A DNA stretch of 64,000 bases from Strigops habroptila (Eukaryota > Chordata > Aves > Psittaciformes > Psittacidae), in contig NC_044284.2 of the NCBI RefSeq assembly GCF_004027225.2, forward strand, positions 11,822,501-11,886,500. The letters run 5' to 3'. The notes under the pieces are model-generated. The model saw nothing but the letters and a program-made list of their open reading frames with translations. It had not been told where the DNA came from and did no database searches. Shown one piece after another: positions 38,960 to 53,094 of this stretch; within the stretch, counting starts at the first letter, position 1, and each line of letters opens with the position of its first letter. A program made the position numbers and the translations under genes.

Positions 38960-41385
38960 CCCATTTTTAGGAAGCCTTTCAATTTGGCACTGAACCCTTC
39001 TGCAGGCGGGAGTCAGAGCAGGGCAAGGTGCTTTTCATTTTCCAAGGGGCTTCAGGTGGAAAATTCCCAAGTTGTGACATCTGAATTCCCCGCAGGCTGA
39101 AACGCCGCAGGAGAGGCTCTTTTTGTGTTGGTCACCCCCTGCCTTGCACAGCCGGATCTCTCAAAGTCCCTGCTGGATCCAGCCCTGAGTTTTTCATGCT
39201 TGCCAGTAACTGCTGCTGTTGTGCCCGTCGCCCTTTGCCTTGCAGCACACTGAGTGCATTGGCAATGGGGTTGAAAGGCAGTAAATGATCCTTCCACATG
39301 ATTTGGCAAGCTCCTTGCACAGGCAAAGAGGGTCAATGGCAATGAGCAGCCAGCTCAATAAATGCCCTGCAGCCAGCAGGAAACATCACACTGCACGTTT
39401 GTTAAGTTCTTGGGATGAACCTGGGAAGAAACGCTGAGTTTAGCAGTCACTTTCCTCCCCCTTCCTCTGCAAAACCTCTCCACCTGACTGTACCACTCCT
39501 CATTTATCTCCCTGCAGCCAGGACCAGTGGGGCATGGCTAGGTTTACAAAGGTCTGCCTTTGTGATGCTGCCCCAGGCTCAATCTGCCCCGAAAAAGCTG
39601 TCCTGATCTTTGCTGCAGGCTACAAGACCAGCTTCAGGTTGACTTTGGCACAAGCACACTAAATGAGAGTCCCTGGACCACATCAGCTAACCCGCAAGCC
39701 CTAACAGCATCCCTAGACAGCACTGGGGGCTGGTCCACCCACCACATCCACCCACCACAAGCTACAAGGGTTCTGTAGGAAGCCCAGTGGTGAGGTCCAG
39801 CTCCTGGGTTGGCTTTCAAGAACACCAGCCTCCCTTTGTGACCTTCTGGATCTCCTGCACAGGTCCTTCTTCTCCAATAGCCTGCACCCTCCATGCAGCA
39901 GTTCCATGGGCTTATCCACAGCAGGCTCTTGGTTAAGGTTGGCTGGAAGCACCCTGGGTTGTGTTAGAAAATGCTCTTCTATTCACAAAGCAGGTCCTCT
40001 CTCTCACTAAATACACACACATGCTTCTGCAAGTTCTAGGTAGATCCATACCTCACTACCTGGGTGTGTGGTTTTGTGCAAAAAGAGAGCTCCTTCCATG
40101 TCCAACTGCATGCATCTGGCTAAGCTGAGATTCAACAGCAAGGGCCAATTCTTACTAACGATAGACATTCTTGTTGTCTTTCAAAGACAGACATCAATGC
40201 TCTGGCTCATGCAAGCAGGAGCAGCTTTACCAGAAAGGACGGAGGTAAGCCAGTACCTCTCAGATTTTGTCCTTGTTATCCAGAAAGCAATAAGACTTCT
40301 GTAGTACATCTTCATGAAACAAGCTGAATTATTATTACACATCACAAGTTCGTTGTATTGCAACACTTTGGATCCTGGCTGTTCTGTTTTCAGAAAGAGG
40401 ATGCTGCTAAAAATTACACAAATGATGAAGAAAACACACCCTCTAGCCAACCACGGGTCATTGGTGATGGTGACAAACACATCCAAACCCCAAGGAAACA
40501 ACAGGGCTCAGCCACATGCTAAGTAAAATTGAAGGTAAAATAATACTGTTTGTTTCTACATCTCCCTTATTACTGCAACCCCATCTGTGTACGCTGTGGT
40601 TTGTGGCTGAGACAAGGGTGGACTGGAGTCCTGGCTGTGTCCTAAGGAAAGAACATTTGTTGTAATTGGGCTGGGATAAAGTTAGAGGTGGCACAACTGT
40701 CTGGGAGAGGGCTTGGCTTTATCAGAGTGCTGGCTGCTCCCAACGCAGAGCTCATCCTAGAGCCAATGCAGCTGCAAGGAGGCTGGACCTGAGCTCTGGT
40801 TGTGTCTGCATGTGGAGAAAACATTAACTGGGGAGAAGGAAAGCTGCTATCAAGGCACCACACCAACACCGGAATCTCACTCGGCTCTTTGGGGCAGTTA
40901 TTTCTGTAGAGGTGCTCCTATCCAGCAGTGAGGCCTGTGGAGATAATGCTGATGTTCCAAGGTGTCACCAGGCTGGCAGTTGTGTGATGATGACCCAGCT
41001 CACCTTGAGATATTAAGGATAAAAAGCACTGAAAATGGAAGAAAAACAGAATCAAATGAACTTTAAGGTGGGATAAGCTGAGAGCAGAGGGCAATATACA
41101 TCCACTGGGACTTAGGGCTTTTCTATGAAGTTGGCTTGTTTCCCTCTACAAATGGGAATTTCTAAGTTTGTGGCTTGGAGAAGGTTGGAGCCTGCCCACA
41201 AGGACATAAGCATGGGCAACCACAAAAGCTGGGATCAAGTTCTTGTCCTGTCCTGGCCCCACAGGTCACATTGCAGCAGGTGAAGGCAAGAAGAGCAGCC
41301 TGATGGGAACCTATTTTCCTCGACCATCTTCCCTGCTCCTCTGTCAATAGCCCAGGGTGAGACACAGGACTGAGACTAGCACTGA
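38960..41385. other. TF upstream region, no gene seen
   Basis: About 2.4 kb directly upstream of the TF promoter. It is unique sequence without supportable exons or repeats. Given TF expression in liver and oviduct, enhancers are expected here, but none can be delimited from sequence alone. Confidence 0.55.
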
Positions 41386-41387
41386 AC

Positions 41388-42155
41388 TGTCAGTGTTGCC
41401 CATCTCAAGAGATGGGAGAGTATGATGCTGGGTGGTGAATGGATGAAGAGCAGCCCAGCGGAGAAGGATTTAGGGATACTGGTGGATGACAAATTGGATA
41501 TAAGTTGGCACTGTGCAATTGTGTGACCCAGAGATCCAAGTATATCCTGGGCTGCATCCAAAGCAGCATGGCCAGCAGGTCACAGGAGGTGATGAGGTGA
41601 TTCTGCCACTCTACTCTGCCCTGGTGACACCCCACCTGCAGTCCTGCATCCAGCTCTGGGGCTCCCAGTAGAAGAAAGACGTGGACCTGTTACAGCCAGT
41701 CCAGAGGAAAACCACAAAGATGGAGAGAGGGCTCAACATCTCTGCTATGGAGAGAGGCTGAGACAGTTGGGGTCATTCAGCCTGGAGAAGAGAAGGCTCC
41801 AGGGAAACCATACTGTGGCCTTTCAGTATATTAAAGGGCCTTATAGAAAAGATGGAGAGAGACCTTTTACCAGGGCCTGCAGTGATAGGACAAGGGGCAA
41901 CAGTTTTAAATTGAAAGAGGGTAGATTTAGACTGGATATAAAGAAGTCCTTCCCATGAGGGTGCTGAGGCGCTGGCACAGGGTGCCCAGAGAAGCTGTGG
42001 CTGCCCCATCCCTGGCAGTGTTCAAGGCCAGGTTGGACACAGGGGCTTGGAGCAACCTCACCTACTGAAAGATGTCCCTGCCCATCACCTACCAGGGTGG
42101 GTAGACTAGATGATCTTTAAAGATCCTCTCCAACCCAAACTATTCTGTGATTCAA
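41388..42155 (+). repeat. CR1 LINE 3' fragment (about 770 bp)
   Basis: The longest CR1 copy in the window. It contains 'gaaggatttagggatactgg', 'gtatatcctgggctgcatcc', 'cagtccagaggaaaaccac', 'cattcagcctggagaagag', 'gtgataggacaaggggcaac' and the 3' end 'caacccaaactattctgtga'. It carries many small lesions, so it is an inactive copy. Confidence 0.92.
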
Positions 42156-43575
42156 TATTCAGGTACCTGAGAGGGGCAGGGATAAGTCAGGGTGCTTCTG
42201 CAGGGTTGGCTTACCTGGTCAGAGTAAGGATCTAAGGGAAATCCCAGCCCTCCTGCCCAATGCCGGGTCTCTCCTGAAAGATGGAGTCATTGTCCTCTGG
42301 AGCCTGGGTTGACATGGGGCTTGCAGCAGGTGTAAGATGCACCGTGGGAGTCCAGCTCTGCAAGAATGTGCATGGCTGATGGTGGACTGGGACCAGCTCG
42401 GCATTCCCCATGGCTCCCAGGGCCCGAGAGATACTTGGAGAGCTCTGCCGGTCCTTCCAGAAACACACTGTCAGCCCCTGATTGCACCTACAGGTCAATT
42501 TTGAGGCTGTGCTCCAACTGCAGAGTCATTGAGGTTAGTTTATTTTTTCAAGAAATGCCACAAACCCGTTTCCCTGCTGGTTAGGAGAAATGCTCGGTGT
42601 CAGGTTTTGACTGTGTTGCAATACGCTGTTTTCTACCTGAGATGAGCTGAACTGGCCACTGGAGAGTGGGAGCTGATGTTGTTTGAACCAATATTTGCTC
42701 CTAAGTATTGCTTAATTTCTAAACCACACACAGCAAACAAAGAGCTCTCTGTCCATTTTAAGCAGCTCTTCCCAGCATGGAGCACTAAGCCCAGCTGCAC
42801 ACTGTAGCTCCTTGTCCGGAGCCGCTTACCATGTCATGCCATTAAAGGATTGCATTTTTAGGTTGGAAACTAAGGTCAGCTCGAGAGCCAGGTACCAGCA
42901 GTTTGACCCTTTCTGCCTTGCTCAGCAGCTCTGCAAGACAGTGCCACTGCCCCGCATCTTCTCCATGCACATCCCCCACTCCAGCAAACACCAACCGGTC
43001 CAGCACTGATGGGGAAGCAGGTTTTCTTGACCTCCTCTCTCAAGCAAATCACCATTAACTCCCCAGCCCCCTTGCTGAAGTCAGCAGTGGTTTCTGCTCT
43101 GGCAGCCAGCAGTCCCCGCAAAACTCACCGTCTGGGATATGCAATTAGTGCTGTTCCTCCTAATGAAGGATTCCAGTTTACTTAATTAACCCAAAGGTTA
43201 ACAGGATTACCAGCAACTCTGTGCAACCTTGGGAGCTGTGATATTCTTGAAGGGCTTTACGAAGGAAAGGCAGAAAAATGTTGGGGGTTAATCATTCCTT
43301 CTGAAGACATGCTTGCAAATAGACTGGCTGATAACATTGACCCTGCTTCCCACGTATTTTCCAGAGATCTGTGGGAACAAACCAGTAAATATTGATAGCC
43401 AGGAAAGAAAGGGCAGGAGTACCAGCAGCCCTGCATGGCCACAGTGCCCTTGGCTCCTCTCCCACAGGACCCCCAGGCCCCGTGCCAGGGCATGCACCAA
43501 GTAGTTGCACAAGTCTTCTGTCCATAAAATGGTTGTGTCCAGCTCCATGGGATATGCCAGACAGTTTCCATGAGG

Positions 43576-43633
43576 GCTGGACTATCCAAGAGGATGCTGG
43601 ACATAACAAGATGCTGGACTATCCAAGAGGATG
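43576..43633. repeat. Short direct repeat, two 21-bp copies, 37-bp period
   Basis: An identical 21-base unit beginning 'gctggactatccaag' occurs at 43576-43596 and 43613-43633, separated by 16 bp that also begin with a partial copy ('ctggacataacaagat'). It is probably a small tandem duplication. Confidence 0.8.
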
Positions 43634-46600
43634 TGGCTGGGTGAGAACAGGAGAACAAGTGGCTTATTTCCAGGGGAGGAGGGAGCTATAGCTCACATGA
43701 GCCCGCATGCACACATCCAGGGACAAGGGAGTAGGGGTGTGAGCAGTGATATTTCGCTGCAGCCACAGAGCCCAGGTCACCAGGATGCACAGAGTCAAGG
43801 CGGTGGCAGATCTGGTCAAAAAGACCCCATCGTGAGAGGGGAGCAAGGGTGAAGAAGGCTTTGACGTGAGTCAAAGCCACCCCATCCCCAGGGCTCACCA
43901 AGTTGGGTCCTACATCTTTGGCTGCCAAAGGATCAGGGGGATGCCACTGAAGCAGGCAGAAGAAAGCTCCTGTCAGATGCAGCCCGCCTTGCTCATGATG
44001 CAGAGTGATGCTGGTGATTTGCGTGGTCCAAGAGTGACTTTGCAACAGCTGTGGGCACAGAGCTGCCAGCAGGGACAGGCAGCAGGGGCCAGAAAGACAC
44101 AAAAGGAGAAAACAAGGGCGAGACCCCAAGAAGGGAAGACTTATGAACCAACTTCACGGAGCAGCATCAGCAACATGAGCCCCGGGGCCCACAGCACTGG
44201 CCGGCTGCTAGAGCAGCTCTCACTGCTGGATCTGGCCCAAGGAGCAGGGACTGAACCTCTTTTCATCCTCTGCAGCCCATGGGCAGCCCAGCTGGGCTGG
44301 CACAGCCTCCCACTGCTGTGCCCAAGCATTGTATTCAGCTGTTGGATAGCCACACTGGACAGAGATGAGGTTTGGGCATTAAATGAATGGGAAAAGGGTC
44401 AGCTCACCGGTGGGTCAAGCTGAACTCTACCACTTACTGTTCAACCCCTTTCCAGTTAGTTAGTTCATGGTAATTATTAATACCAAGCCTCTATCCATAT
44501 GTGGGGCCTCACAATAGCTAATTTTTAAACTGTCACCACTGCTACACACTGTTACATGTGCCCTGGTTGAAGCCGCCTTCCCATTTAAACACTCTTATGG
44601 CCAATACATTGCCTTGCTGATTAATCGTGGTTGCTTTGAAACCACAAAATAATCCGTTGGCCAGCATTCCCTTCCACTTCGTACTTTTAAAGCAGCATTA
44701 AAGGGAATTAATGAAAATAAGGCTTCAGATTAACAGCAAGGCTTAGTCTTTATTGGACACCCTTTGAACTCTAGTTAAATTAATTTTCCTCCTGCTCTCG
44801 AGATTTTCAAACACAGGTCTGGTAGTTCAGCACTCATGAACCATGCAAACATCTCATCCTTCTGAGGTCAATAGCTAACTATGACACCAGTAACTAAATA
44901 CCGGACCCAGGACCCGGCAGGACATCTCTTCCCTACCAGTGTTGGTGACCATCAGTGAAAGACCTCTCCTGCCTGCAAGATCCCTGAGGACCCCACATGC
45001 AGGGTTGACCTTTGGGTTTCCCCTCTCCCTCCCAAAAGGCAGAGGAATTTGTTTCCTCGTCACTGGTCAAGATGTTCTCATAAAGATAAAATCTAGAGGG
45101 GGAAAGGCTCCTCCCATCCTCACCGCTCCATTCCCTGGTCACCTGGGCCTGGAAGGCACCGCTGGACCCTGGCTCTCAAACCACCTTGTCCTTACCAGTA
45201 ATTACTGTTTTGCAATGTAGAAAACAACAAAAGTCTTGGGACTATTAAGAGCTCTGGGAGGAGCAGAGAGGGGGGAGCAAAAGACCAAAAGCTGAGCAGA
45301 TTTCAAACCTCCTCCTGAGGGCTTTTAGACTCTCATGGCATTTTAATCCTCTTGGCATTTCCAGCTACGGGGATAAAGGAGCAGAAATCTTAAGCAGAGG
45401 TGTGGGGTCTTCGGGGCACATATCTGGCTGGGGCTGGTCCCAGGGAGGGAGCTCTGGGGTGGTTGGCAGAATGCAGCAGTCATCTCCCAGAGCACCCCCC
45501 ACAGCATCATCCATCAGCCCCTTGCCCACACACTCTGCTCATAAGGATGCCTTGGTGCTGCGAAAGCAATGGCAAAGCCCAACTCAAGGGTAATGTGGCC
45601 CTAACGGATCCTGAAAACTCTTGCAAGAATAAGGAAGGAACCAGAAAAGCTTCTTGCTTCAGAGGCTTTGCTAGAAGTTGCATAATGTGGGGAAACACGG
45701 CTGTGCCCTGGAGGTGGGATGATTGGTTTTGTTATACATGGAGAGTGCTGTATAGAGAAACAGCTTCATGACACTAACCTTCAAATCACAGTGGAAAAGG
45801 AAAACAAACTCCTTTTGGGGAGTCTGGCCACTGTTAGTGACTGAGGGTCTCAGCATGGCCATGGCTATAGCCTTGCAAGACATGAGATCTGTTGTTCTCC
45901 CCTCCATCAGAGGTTTTGCCTTTCAGCACGCACACCTCTGATCACCAGCAACCTTCTCCCAACGTCCGTGTCAGCCAGAGGCATCCGCTGGAGGCAGAAA
46001 GCCCTGCCATGTGAAACCTGGATTAACACCACTGCCAGAGCGCACCAGGACCACATGCCAAGGGCAGAAATAGAGAACAAGCCTTGAAGAAACATTGGTC
46101 AGCTGTGCAGTGCTGCAGGATATATCCCTTAACAAAAAGCACCACCAGCTCTTACAACCGCATCCTTCCAGATTTGCAGCCTCACCAGGAGCCTCCAGCA
46201 ACAAGCTTCCAGGATGCTCAACCCATCGGTCCCTGCCCAAGCGTTGCTGGAGGAGCACTGGTCCCCTGCTCCACCACAGCCCTGCCCCTGCCTGGTCATG
46301 GCCCTGTTGGTCAGACCCCAACCTACAGACAGACTTCCCAGCCACACCTTGGACCTGTCTAGTGGTCCCCAGGTTCTGTTCCACCCCGCTGCTGTCCTCA
46401 GACCTGATCCCAGCCTCATACCTGCCTCTTCACTCCCTGCTTCCCAGGGGATCTGGACTCTGGGCTGATCCCAGCTGCTGTCCCAAGGCCCATCTTGCTC
46501 ACCTTGTATGGAGACAGTGATGGACAAGTCCCCCCATCTGTGCCATCACATTGGGCTCCCCATCCTTTTGGGAGAAGTCAGCTCTTGTGGTACCCTGGCA

Positions 46601-49600
46601 TATAGGAGAGAACACAAAGCTGTCACCAGTTTAGACTAGGGAACAACAAACAAGATCCTCATTCTCTTGTTGGGCTTTGATCCCATACTTCAATCCATTT
46701 ACAGCTCACTTGACCCTGGGCAATTGTTTTTGTATGCATCAGTAAAGTTTTTCCCACCAAACCAAACACTACTGAGTGCTGGCTCTCAAAGGAGTCCCAC
46801 AGCCCTGAGCTGTCTTCTATAAACATGCCATAGAGAAATAACACAAACAGCACAAAAGGCGTTAAGAAGATGTTATTACAAAGAAGATATTTGTTCCCCT
46901 TGTAGTGGGAAATCCCCGGAAAAAGACCAAGCTGGCCTTTAGTCAAAGGACATCAGACTTGCATAATGACAGCGAGCTTCGGGGAAGCTGGAGCTACCAA
47001 TCCACGTCTCCTTTCTTGTCTACCATGAAGGATGCTAGCACAGATTTTAAGAACACAGCAGCAAACACTCTTTCAGGGAAGTATTTTACAACAGAAAAGC
47101 AATCAGCTTTTTACTCATTAACATTAGACCTATTAGTAACACTTGCAGTTTCTGTCTTACTTGGTCTTTGTCTGAGCTCTGTCAAGCTCCTAAAGACAAA
47201 GGACTTAAACAACTGGAGAAGCCAAAAGAAGGGACCATCTTGGTCTGGTTTAGCCCTCTAAAAGTTAAATCCAGGCTGCCTCTATCATCCCAGAGGGTAG
47301 AGATCTTCAGAGGCCAATTCACCCCACTATAGCAGGGTAGCACAAAGCATCTCGTAGACATGGCATTGGACACAGATGGTGTCTTGGGGAGGTTATTCCC
47401 ACCTTCAGCAGTCAAAGCTGAATTCAAGAGTTAGTTAACTGATTGCAAGTCAAGCTGTCCTGGCTTTAGGGAGAGACGCAGGTGCCTGGAGCAGTTCAGG
47501 GTTAAACCTACTGTGCTCACAAATGCCCAAGTACAGGTTGCTCTTTTATCCGTGGTGCAATTTCTCCCGGTCACAGGTGACTGCCTAAAAATAAAGGAGT
47601 TGGGGGTGGAAAGGTAGCAGAGGGAAACACAGAGGATTTGCCGTGGCCAGATTCCTGGCCACTGGATTTCCTCCTGGGGCGCTCTGAGCTCAGGGCTGTG
47701 ACCAGCTCCTGTCCCAGCTCATACACTGCAAGCACACAGGGTCTTGGCTTGAGGGTACAAGCCAGAGAGCAGAATCCCAACCTAAACCTTGGAAGTAATC
47801 ATCTCATGAAGGTTTTCAGCAGGGTGCCGAGTCTGCTAAACTCACTTTCCTGCATCTGCAATCTTCAGCGGCAGGGTGCTGAGCCAAGAAGCAAACTTGG
47901 GCATAAGACACAGCCCACCTCTCCAGGATCAGCAGCTCTTTCTGCTCATACAGTTTGACTTGGGACTGCTTTTTGACATCTAACCCATGGCAAGATTGGT
48001 TGCCACTTTGAGGAAAGATCCCACTGTTTTGGTTTATTTTTTTTGTTAACTCAACCCTTTCCCAGCTCACAGTTGTCAAACTCTCTCGTTCATGCATCTC
48101 TAATCAGAGAATTGGATGGTGAAAGGGAAAGCAAGGGATATCTACAAGGTGGTGATCTGTAAGGTTAGCTAAGGTTAAGGAGCAATGTAAACATAGAGAA
48201 AGGCTTTATGCACTGTCTCGTGTTGGTCCATCCAAAGGAAAATAATGGTCCCAGACTGGCTGAGGAACATCTAGAAAGAGACACATCCTGCACAAACAGA
48301 AAGACAATGGCCCAAAGGTCTCTGAACAATAATAGCCATTCCCTGGGGCACAGGGGCTGTTGTGAAGGGGCATCATGCCAGCCCCTCCCTGGAGCTACCA
48401 TGCATGGGAGCACACAGACGACCCTCCAGAGATGGTCTTCCCACTCTCCAAGGCTGGTGGAAAGCACTGCAGCTACACGGACACCATCAGAGCTTTTCCA
48501 TTCCTTGTGATCTGACCTCATGTCTGTAATTTGTCCTAGGCCACTTCAAGCCATAAATAAATCTATGGCTTCCCCCTTTTCTCCTTTTGATTCTAAGCAG
48601 CCCAAAGTGCTCAAGTCTCTCCTGAGCCTCAGTTCCTCATCTCTTAACTTCTTCCCAACCTGGACCTGCATTCTCCTTATTCTGAAATTGCCTTTTTGAA
48701 GATGGGGTCAACAGACATGAAGATGGCTCTTCCTGGGATGTGGTGTCCATCCAGAAGCCCCTCCAAGGTGTCATGCTGGCTGCCCTGGGTCAGTGTATTG
48801 CAGAAAATACAGAGGATAAGCATGAGGAAGAAGCATAAAGCAGCAAAGGTAGAAATAAACGGCCACAAGGAAGGTCATTCTCTTGGCCCACAGTAGAGAA
48901 CGGGGTCCAAAGCCAAGGCAGCGGAGGTAAGAGGGACACAAGTTCTAATACATGATCCTCAGAACAAAGTTCAATCAAACTGTAGCCTAATGAATCCTCT
49001 CTGTGCAAACTGCAGCTGCTTGCTCAGCAAACACGCCTACCCCAGCCCCTGCTGCTGCAGCTTCAGACAGGATTTTTGGAGGAGATGTTTTAACATCTCC
49101 AAAGAACTAGTATTTGGACCACTTATGCTACTGCTGTGTGTTGAGGGGAAGGGTCTATCTTCACATGCAGCCACAGTGCACCGCATTCCCCTCACTGAAC
49201 CACCATCATCAGTCTTCAGAGGTGCAACCAGGAATGCCCTTGCTCTACTGGATGCAGGAGAGTCCACCAAAAGGACTTGGTAAACACTCATGTCCAAATC
49301 CATGCCACACGAGGGACTCCATCCCCACCTTCAGCTCCTTGGCTTTCTGTAGGATGATGCATGCACAGCAGTGTTTGTTCCTCTGGGATAAATGTGCCCT
49401 CAGACCCCATGGGAGAAAAGAGCTCTCCGGGCCTAGGAGCAAGATGAGCAAGGACATCAGAGTCACCAGGACAGGAGGAAGGATTGAAGGCAGCCAAGGA
49501 GACTGTGCAGGGGCAGAGTGCCTGTGCTCAACTGTGCAGGAAGGAAATGAGTTGAATGTGCTCCTCTTCCTCACCACATCCCCAGGACTGCTGCATCCAC

Positions 49601-50437
49601 CTCAATCTTCTTCCCTCCTCCTGCCCCACAGGTCTACACAGAGCACACCCTCTGGCTCTTGAGACCACAGCACGGTTCTCTCCGTCCCCAACCCTGTCAC
49701 CTCTGATGAGTCGCAGCTCTCCTCACACATAGACTCTGGACCCAAATCTGTCCCTCTGAACCTCTGACCTGCCACTGCGAACAAGAAATGGCAACAGCAG
49801 CCTTGGCCCGGCACGTACTGCTGTTTGCACAGCCCTTGCTCAAACACAATGGCCAGAGCTGGCTCTGCGTGGGGCTCACCTCCGCACCATCAGTGCTGCG
49901 ACCTCCCTCCCACCCCGACCTGCTGCCTTAGCAGGATTACAATGCCACACCATGCACCTGCATCTCTGCTTCAGCGCCTGCGGGAGCTCACAAGCAGGAG
50001 TCCACGGTTCAGCTGCAGAGACTGAAGGCTCACACTCCATCCATGACTCATATCATCACTCCTCAACTCACCCGCGGTGTCTCAAGAGGGCATTGGCATC
50101 CAAATCATGCTAATTGCTGTGGTTGCGTGTGATAATCAAGCATAAACATGAGAGTGTTGTACAGTGGGGCATTGTTGGTCTTGGAGAAGACAACAGTAAC
50201 TTGGCCAGTGTTCAAGCCCTGGATTACTTCTGTGTCAACACTGTCCTGAAGGCAAGAAGTGATGGGAATGTGGTTTATCTACAACCTTGATGCCAGCTGA
50301 ACTGCAGCAGAACCAAGCAGAGAGCTTGAGAGCCCCAGGAGGAGCCTGATCTACAGCTGCTGCTCCAAGCAAATGCTCCCCATTTACACCTTGAGCTGTG
50401 AACCCCCCAAAGCAGCACCATCACCTGCAAAAGCAGC

Positions 50438-50470
50438 AAAAATAAATGAATGAATGAATAAATAAATAGA
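50438..50470 (+). repeat. (AATG/AATA)n microsatellite
   Basis: Four-base units, 'aatgaatgaatg' then 'aataaataaata', over about 30 bp. Confidence 0.85.
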
Positions 50471-50737
50471 TCTATCGATAGGCACTGGGTGTCCAAAAGG
50501 AGCAACTCCCCTTGTAGAATATCAAGTTCAGAGTCCTCCTGGCCAAAGGGAGAAGTGGCAGATGCCTACCTTTTGTGTACATTATCCATGCAACCAAAGA
50601 GGTTGCAGGAACAGAACAACAGCTTTTCATTCATAGCTGAAAGTGTCATACACTTGCTCATGAAAGCTCCAGGGACCAAATCAAGAAGCTGCTGGGACCA
50701 GCACAGCTCAGACCTGAATGTCTTTCTGTGGGGATTT

Positions 50738-50835
50738 CATAGAATCCCAGAATGGTTTGGGTTGGAAGGGACCTTAAAGATCATCAAGTTCCATCCCCAC
50801 CCTGAAAAATATTCTAGACATGTCAACAGATTCCT
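50738..50835 (-). repeat. CR1 LINE 3'-end fragment (about 95 bp)
   Basis: Begins 'catagaatcccagaatgg', then 'ttgggttggaagggacctta' and 'aagatcatcaagttcc': the reverse complement of the CR1 3' terminus. It breaks off after about 95 bp. Confidence 0.85.
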
Positions 50836-50839
50836 CTTT

Positions 50840-52695
50840 CACAACCTGGGATAGAACATGCAAACCTCAGGGGCTTTTTTCCCTACAAAATGTAGCTCTG
50901 ATCAGGAAACGCTTTACTGTGCCTGTTCTGTGGGCAGCTACTTGCCATTTCCACGCTGCTTTGATGACCCCTGCAGGGACAAGCAGTAAAAAGCCCTGAG
51001 TTTTTAATCCCTTCCTCACCTAGAAGAGCTGTGCTCTGGGCATGGGCACTGCAGTAGAGGACAGCTTTCAAGGCCAGCCAGTCTCTCCTTCCCAGGGGAA
51101 TCAAAGATTGAACACTCACAGGAAGCTCCTAGAGTTTGAGGTCCTCGTACAGGGAAGGATGACTCTCAGTAGCATCCAGCTGCAGGCAGGCGTGAATGAA
51201 GGAATCAGATACAGCACCTGCTGCATGGAATTAGCTGTAAAAGAGACAAATATGAGTGTATGCAAATTGCTGACAGCACAGAGTGGCGCTTACCACATCC
51301 AAGGACATCTCCTGATGTTTTCCATCTTTCCCTTGCCTTTGATACACACAGGTCCTCCATCCCACCCAAAACTCCCAGATCTCTGGATGGTTGTTCTCAA
51401 GCTCATCCTTCTACATAGCCACATAGCCACTTCTTTCTCCCATTCCCTGGTGGGCACCCTTTCTTCTCCAAGTCCCTCAAGAACACTAGCACTAGCCCTC
51501 TTGTTCTCCTTGCTGATGAGACTCCATGATCAAATTCCCAACAGATCTGACATAGCCTTACACAAGGACTAATGCTTTTGGTATATGAGGAGGAGGCAGC
51601 TCTGCTGTCATGATCTACACAAAAATACAACTGCAAACCCATGACTTCAGCATCCATCCTTCCTTTTACTGAACTGATTCTCACTTGTGTGCAGCTGGGA
51701 CTTGGAGAGAGCAAACTCTCATGTCCCACCTCCCACACATGAAAAGAAGATTGAAAGATCTGATTTAACTGTAGGCATCTCCTCCAACACTAACTGACTA
51801 TGACCCACGCAGTAATTACATTTCATCATGGCTGCAAGTATCCCTGATGTGAACTGAATCAATGTTTTCACAGATCTCAGACAAAAGGCTGTTAAACGAA
51901 TCTCAAATGGCACACACCCTGCTCTGATGCCCTCCTTGCAGGGAGCTCACAGGAACACTCTGTGGTATCTCTCCATGCACCCTCCACCACTGACAACATT
52001 TTCCTTCTGATCTCATTGTCAGAGGCAGAAGGCAGGACACTGGTTGTGGCATAACCCTGCAAAGACATCTCAGCCAGCAGGGCAGGGATATTCTCCTTGG
52101 AGACCCAGCAGAGCAGCCCATCTTGGCCATCATATTCAGATGATGACCCTCAGCTTCCCTCCATAACCCAGGGAATACCCTTCAGTGGGAGCTGAGGCCA
52201 GGCTAACCCACACACATCTCCACCTTTGGGGCAACTGTTTAGTGCTTAATGTCAATGCTGTAGCTTTCCTAGAAACCACTAAATCTCCCCTAGATTTTGC
52301 TCCATTTTGTTTGTTTGGCTTTTTTTTTTTTTCACCAGGTGAAGCATCAACATTTATCTGGGTGCCCTGTCATGCTTTTTATAAATAGCATGTGGCATCA
52401 GAGCACAAGGTCCCCACCCTGTTTGCCTGATGATTTGTTTCAAAAGGCATTTGCTCTGTAAACACCTGCTCCACCTGGTTTCCCTTGGTCAACATGGCTT
52501 TTCTAGCCAGGCTTCATCTGAAAACCGTTTCCACTATTCTGTTGCAAGAACCAGACTTCTGTTGCAGAGCCGGGACTGGATGAAGCACTTACCCACTCTT
52601 CCAGATCAGATGCTGCTGCACAGGACTCCTCCTGGCCATGGAGGGTCCTAAAGACATCTTGTGCCATCCCCAGGTCAAACACAGCTTTCTGAGCT
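50840..52695. other. Intergenic, no gene seen
   Basis: About 1.9 kb of unique sequence between two CR1 fragments. There is one poly(T) run near 52319-52333, and no exon or RNA gene could be supported. Confidence 0.5.
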
Positions 52696-52699
52696 CCAG

Positions 52700-53090
52700 C
52701 AGCCTCCTTTCCCACTCTGCTCAGTACTGGTGAGGCCGCATGTGCAGTGCTGAGTCCAGCTCTGGGTTCCCCAGCACAAAAGAGAGATGCACAACTGGAG
52801 CCAATCCAATGTAAGGCCACAAAGGTGATGAAGGGTCTGAAGCATCCTTCATACGAGGAGAGGCTGAGCGAGCTGGGGCTGTTCAGCCCTGAGAGGAGTA
52901 GTCTCAAGGGGACCTCATAGATGTGTGTAAATATATCGTGAGAGGGAATGAAGACAGAGGAGCTGGGCTCTTCTCAGAGGTGCCCAGTGACAGGAAAAGA
53001 GGTAATGACAGCAAACTAAATCACATGCAATTCACCCACAGGGACTGCCTCTTTCCACCTCTCCTGAGAAGAGCCCAGAGCACCTCACAG
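52700..53090 (+). repeat. CR1 LINE internal fragment
   Basis: CR1 sense text: 'actggtgaggccgcatgtgc', 'agtccagctctgggttcccc', 'aggagaggctgagcgagctg' and 'gctgttcagccctgagagga'. The usual CR1 3' terminus is absent, so the copy is truncated or decayed at both ends. Confidence 0.82.
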
Positions 53091-53094
53091 TTGG

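Larger units (their letters stand above)
42156..50735. other. Intergenic region between TF and GAL3ST2-like, no gene supported
   Basis: About 8.6 kb with many short open frames in all frames but none with family similarity, codon bias or matching splice sites that I can defend. The only structure seen is a short direct repeat at 43576-43633. Confidence 0.5.

Noticed and set aside
43866-44423. 185-codon plus-strand open frame in the TF-GAL3ST2 interval
   Set aside because: Low-complexity translation without family similarity. An antisense frame of similar length overlaps it. No promoter or poly(A) signal could be attached.
46905-47261. 118-codon open frame with a hydrophobic segment
   Set aside because: It has no ATG at its start (begins with GTG) and no similarity. 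The hydrophobic stretch alone is not evidence of a gene.
48560-48720. Possible old CR1-like text ('ctcaagtctctcctgagcct')
   Set aside because: Only short, scattered resemblance and no CR1 terminus, so it is not called.
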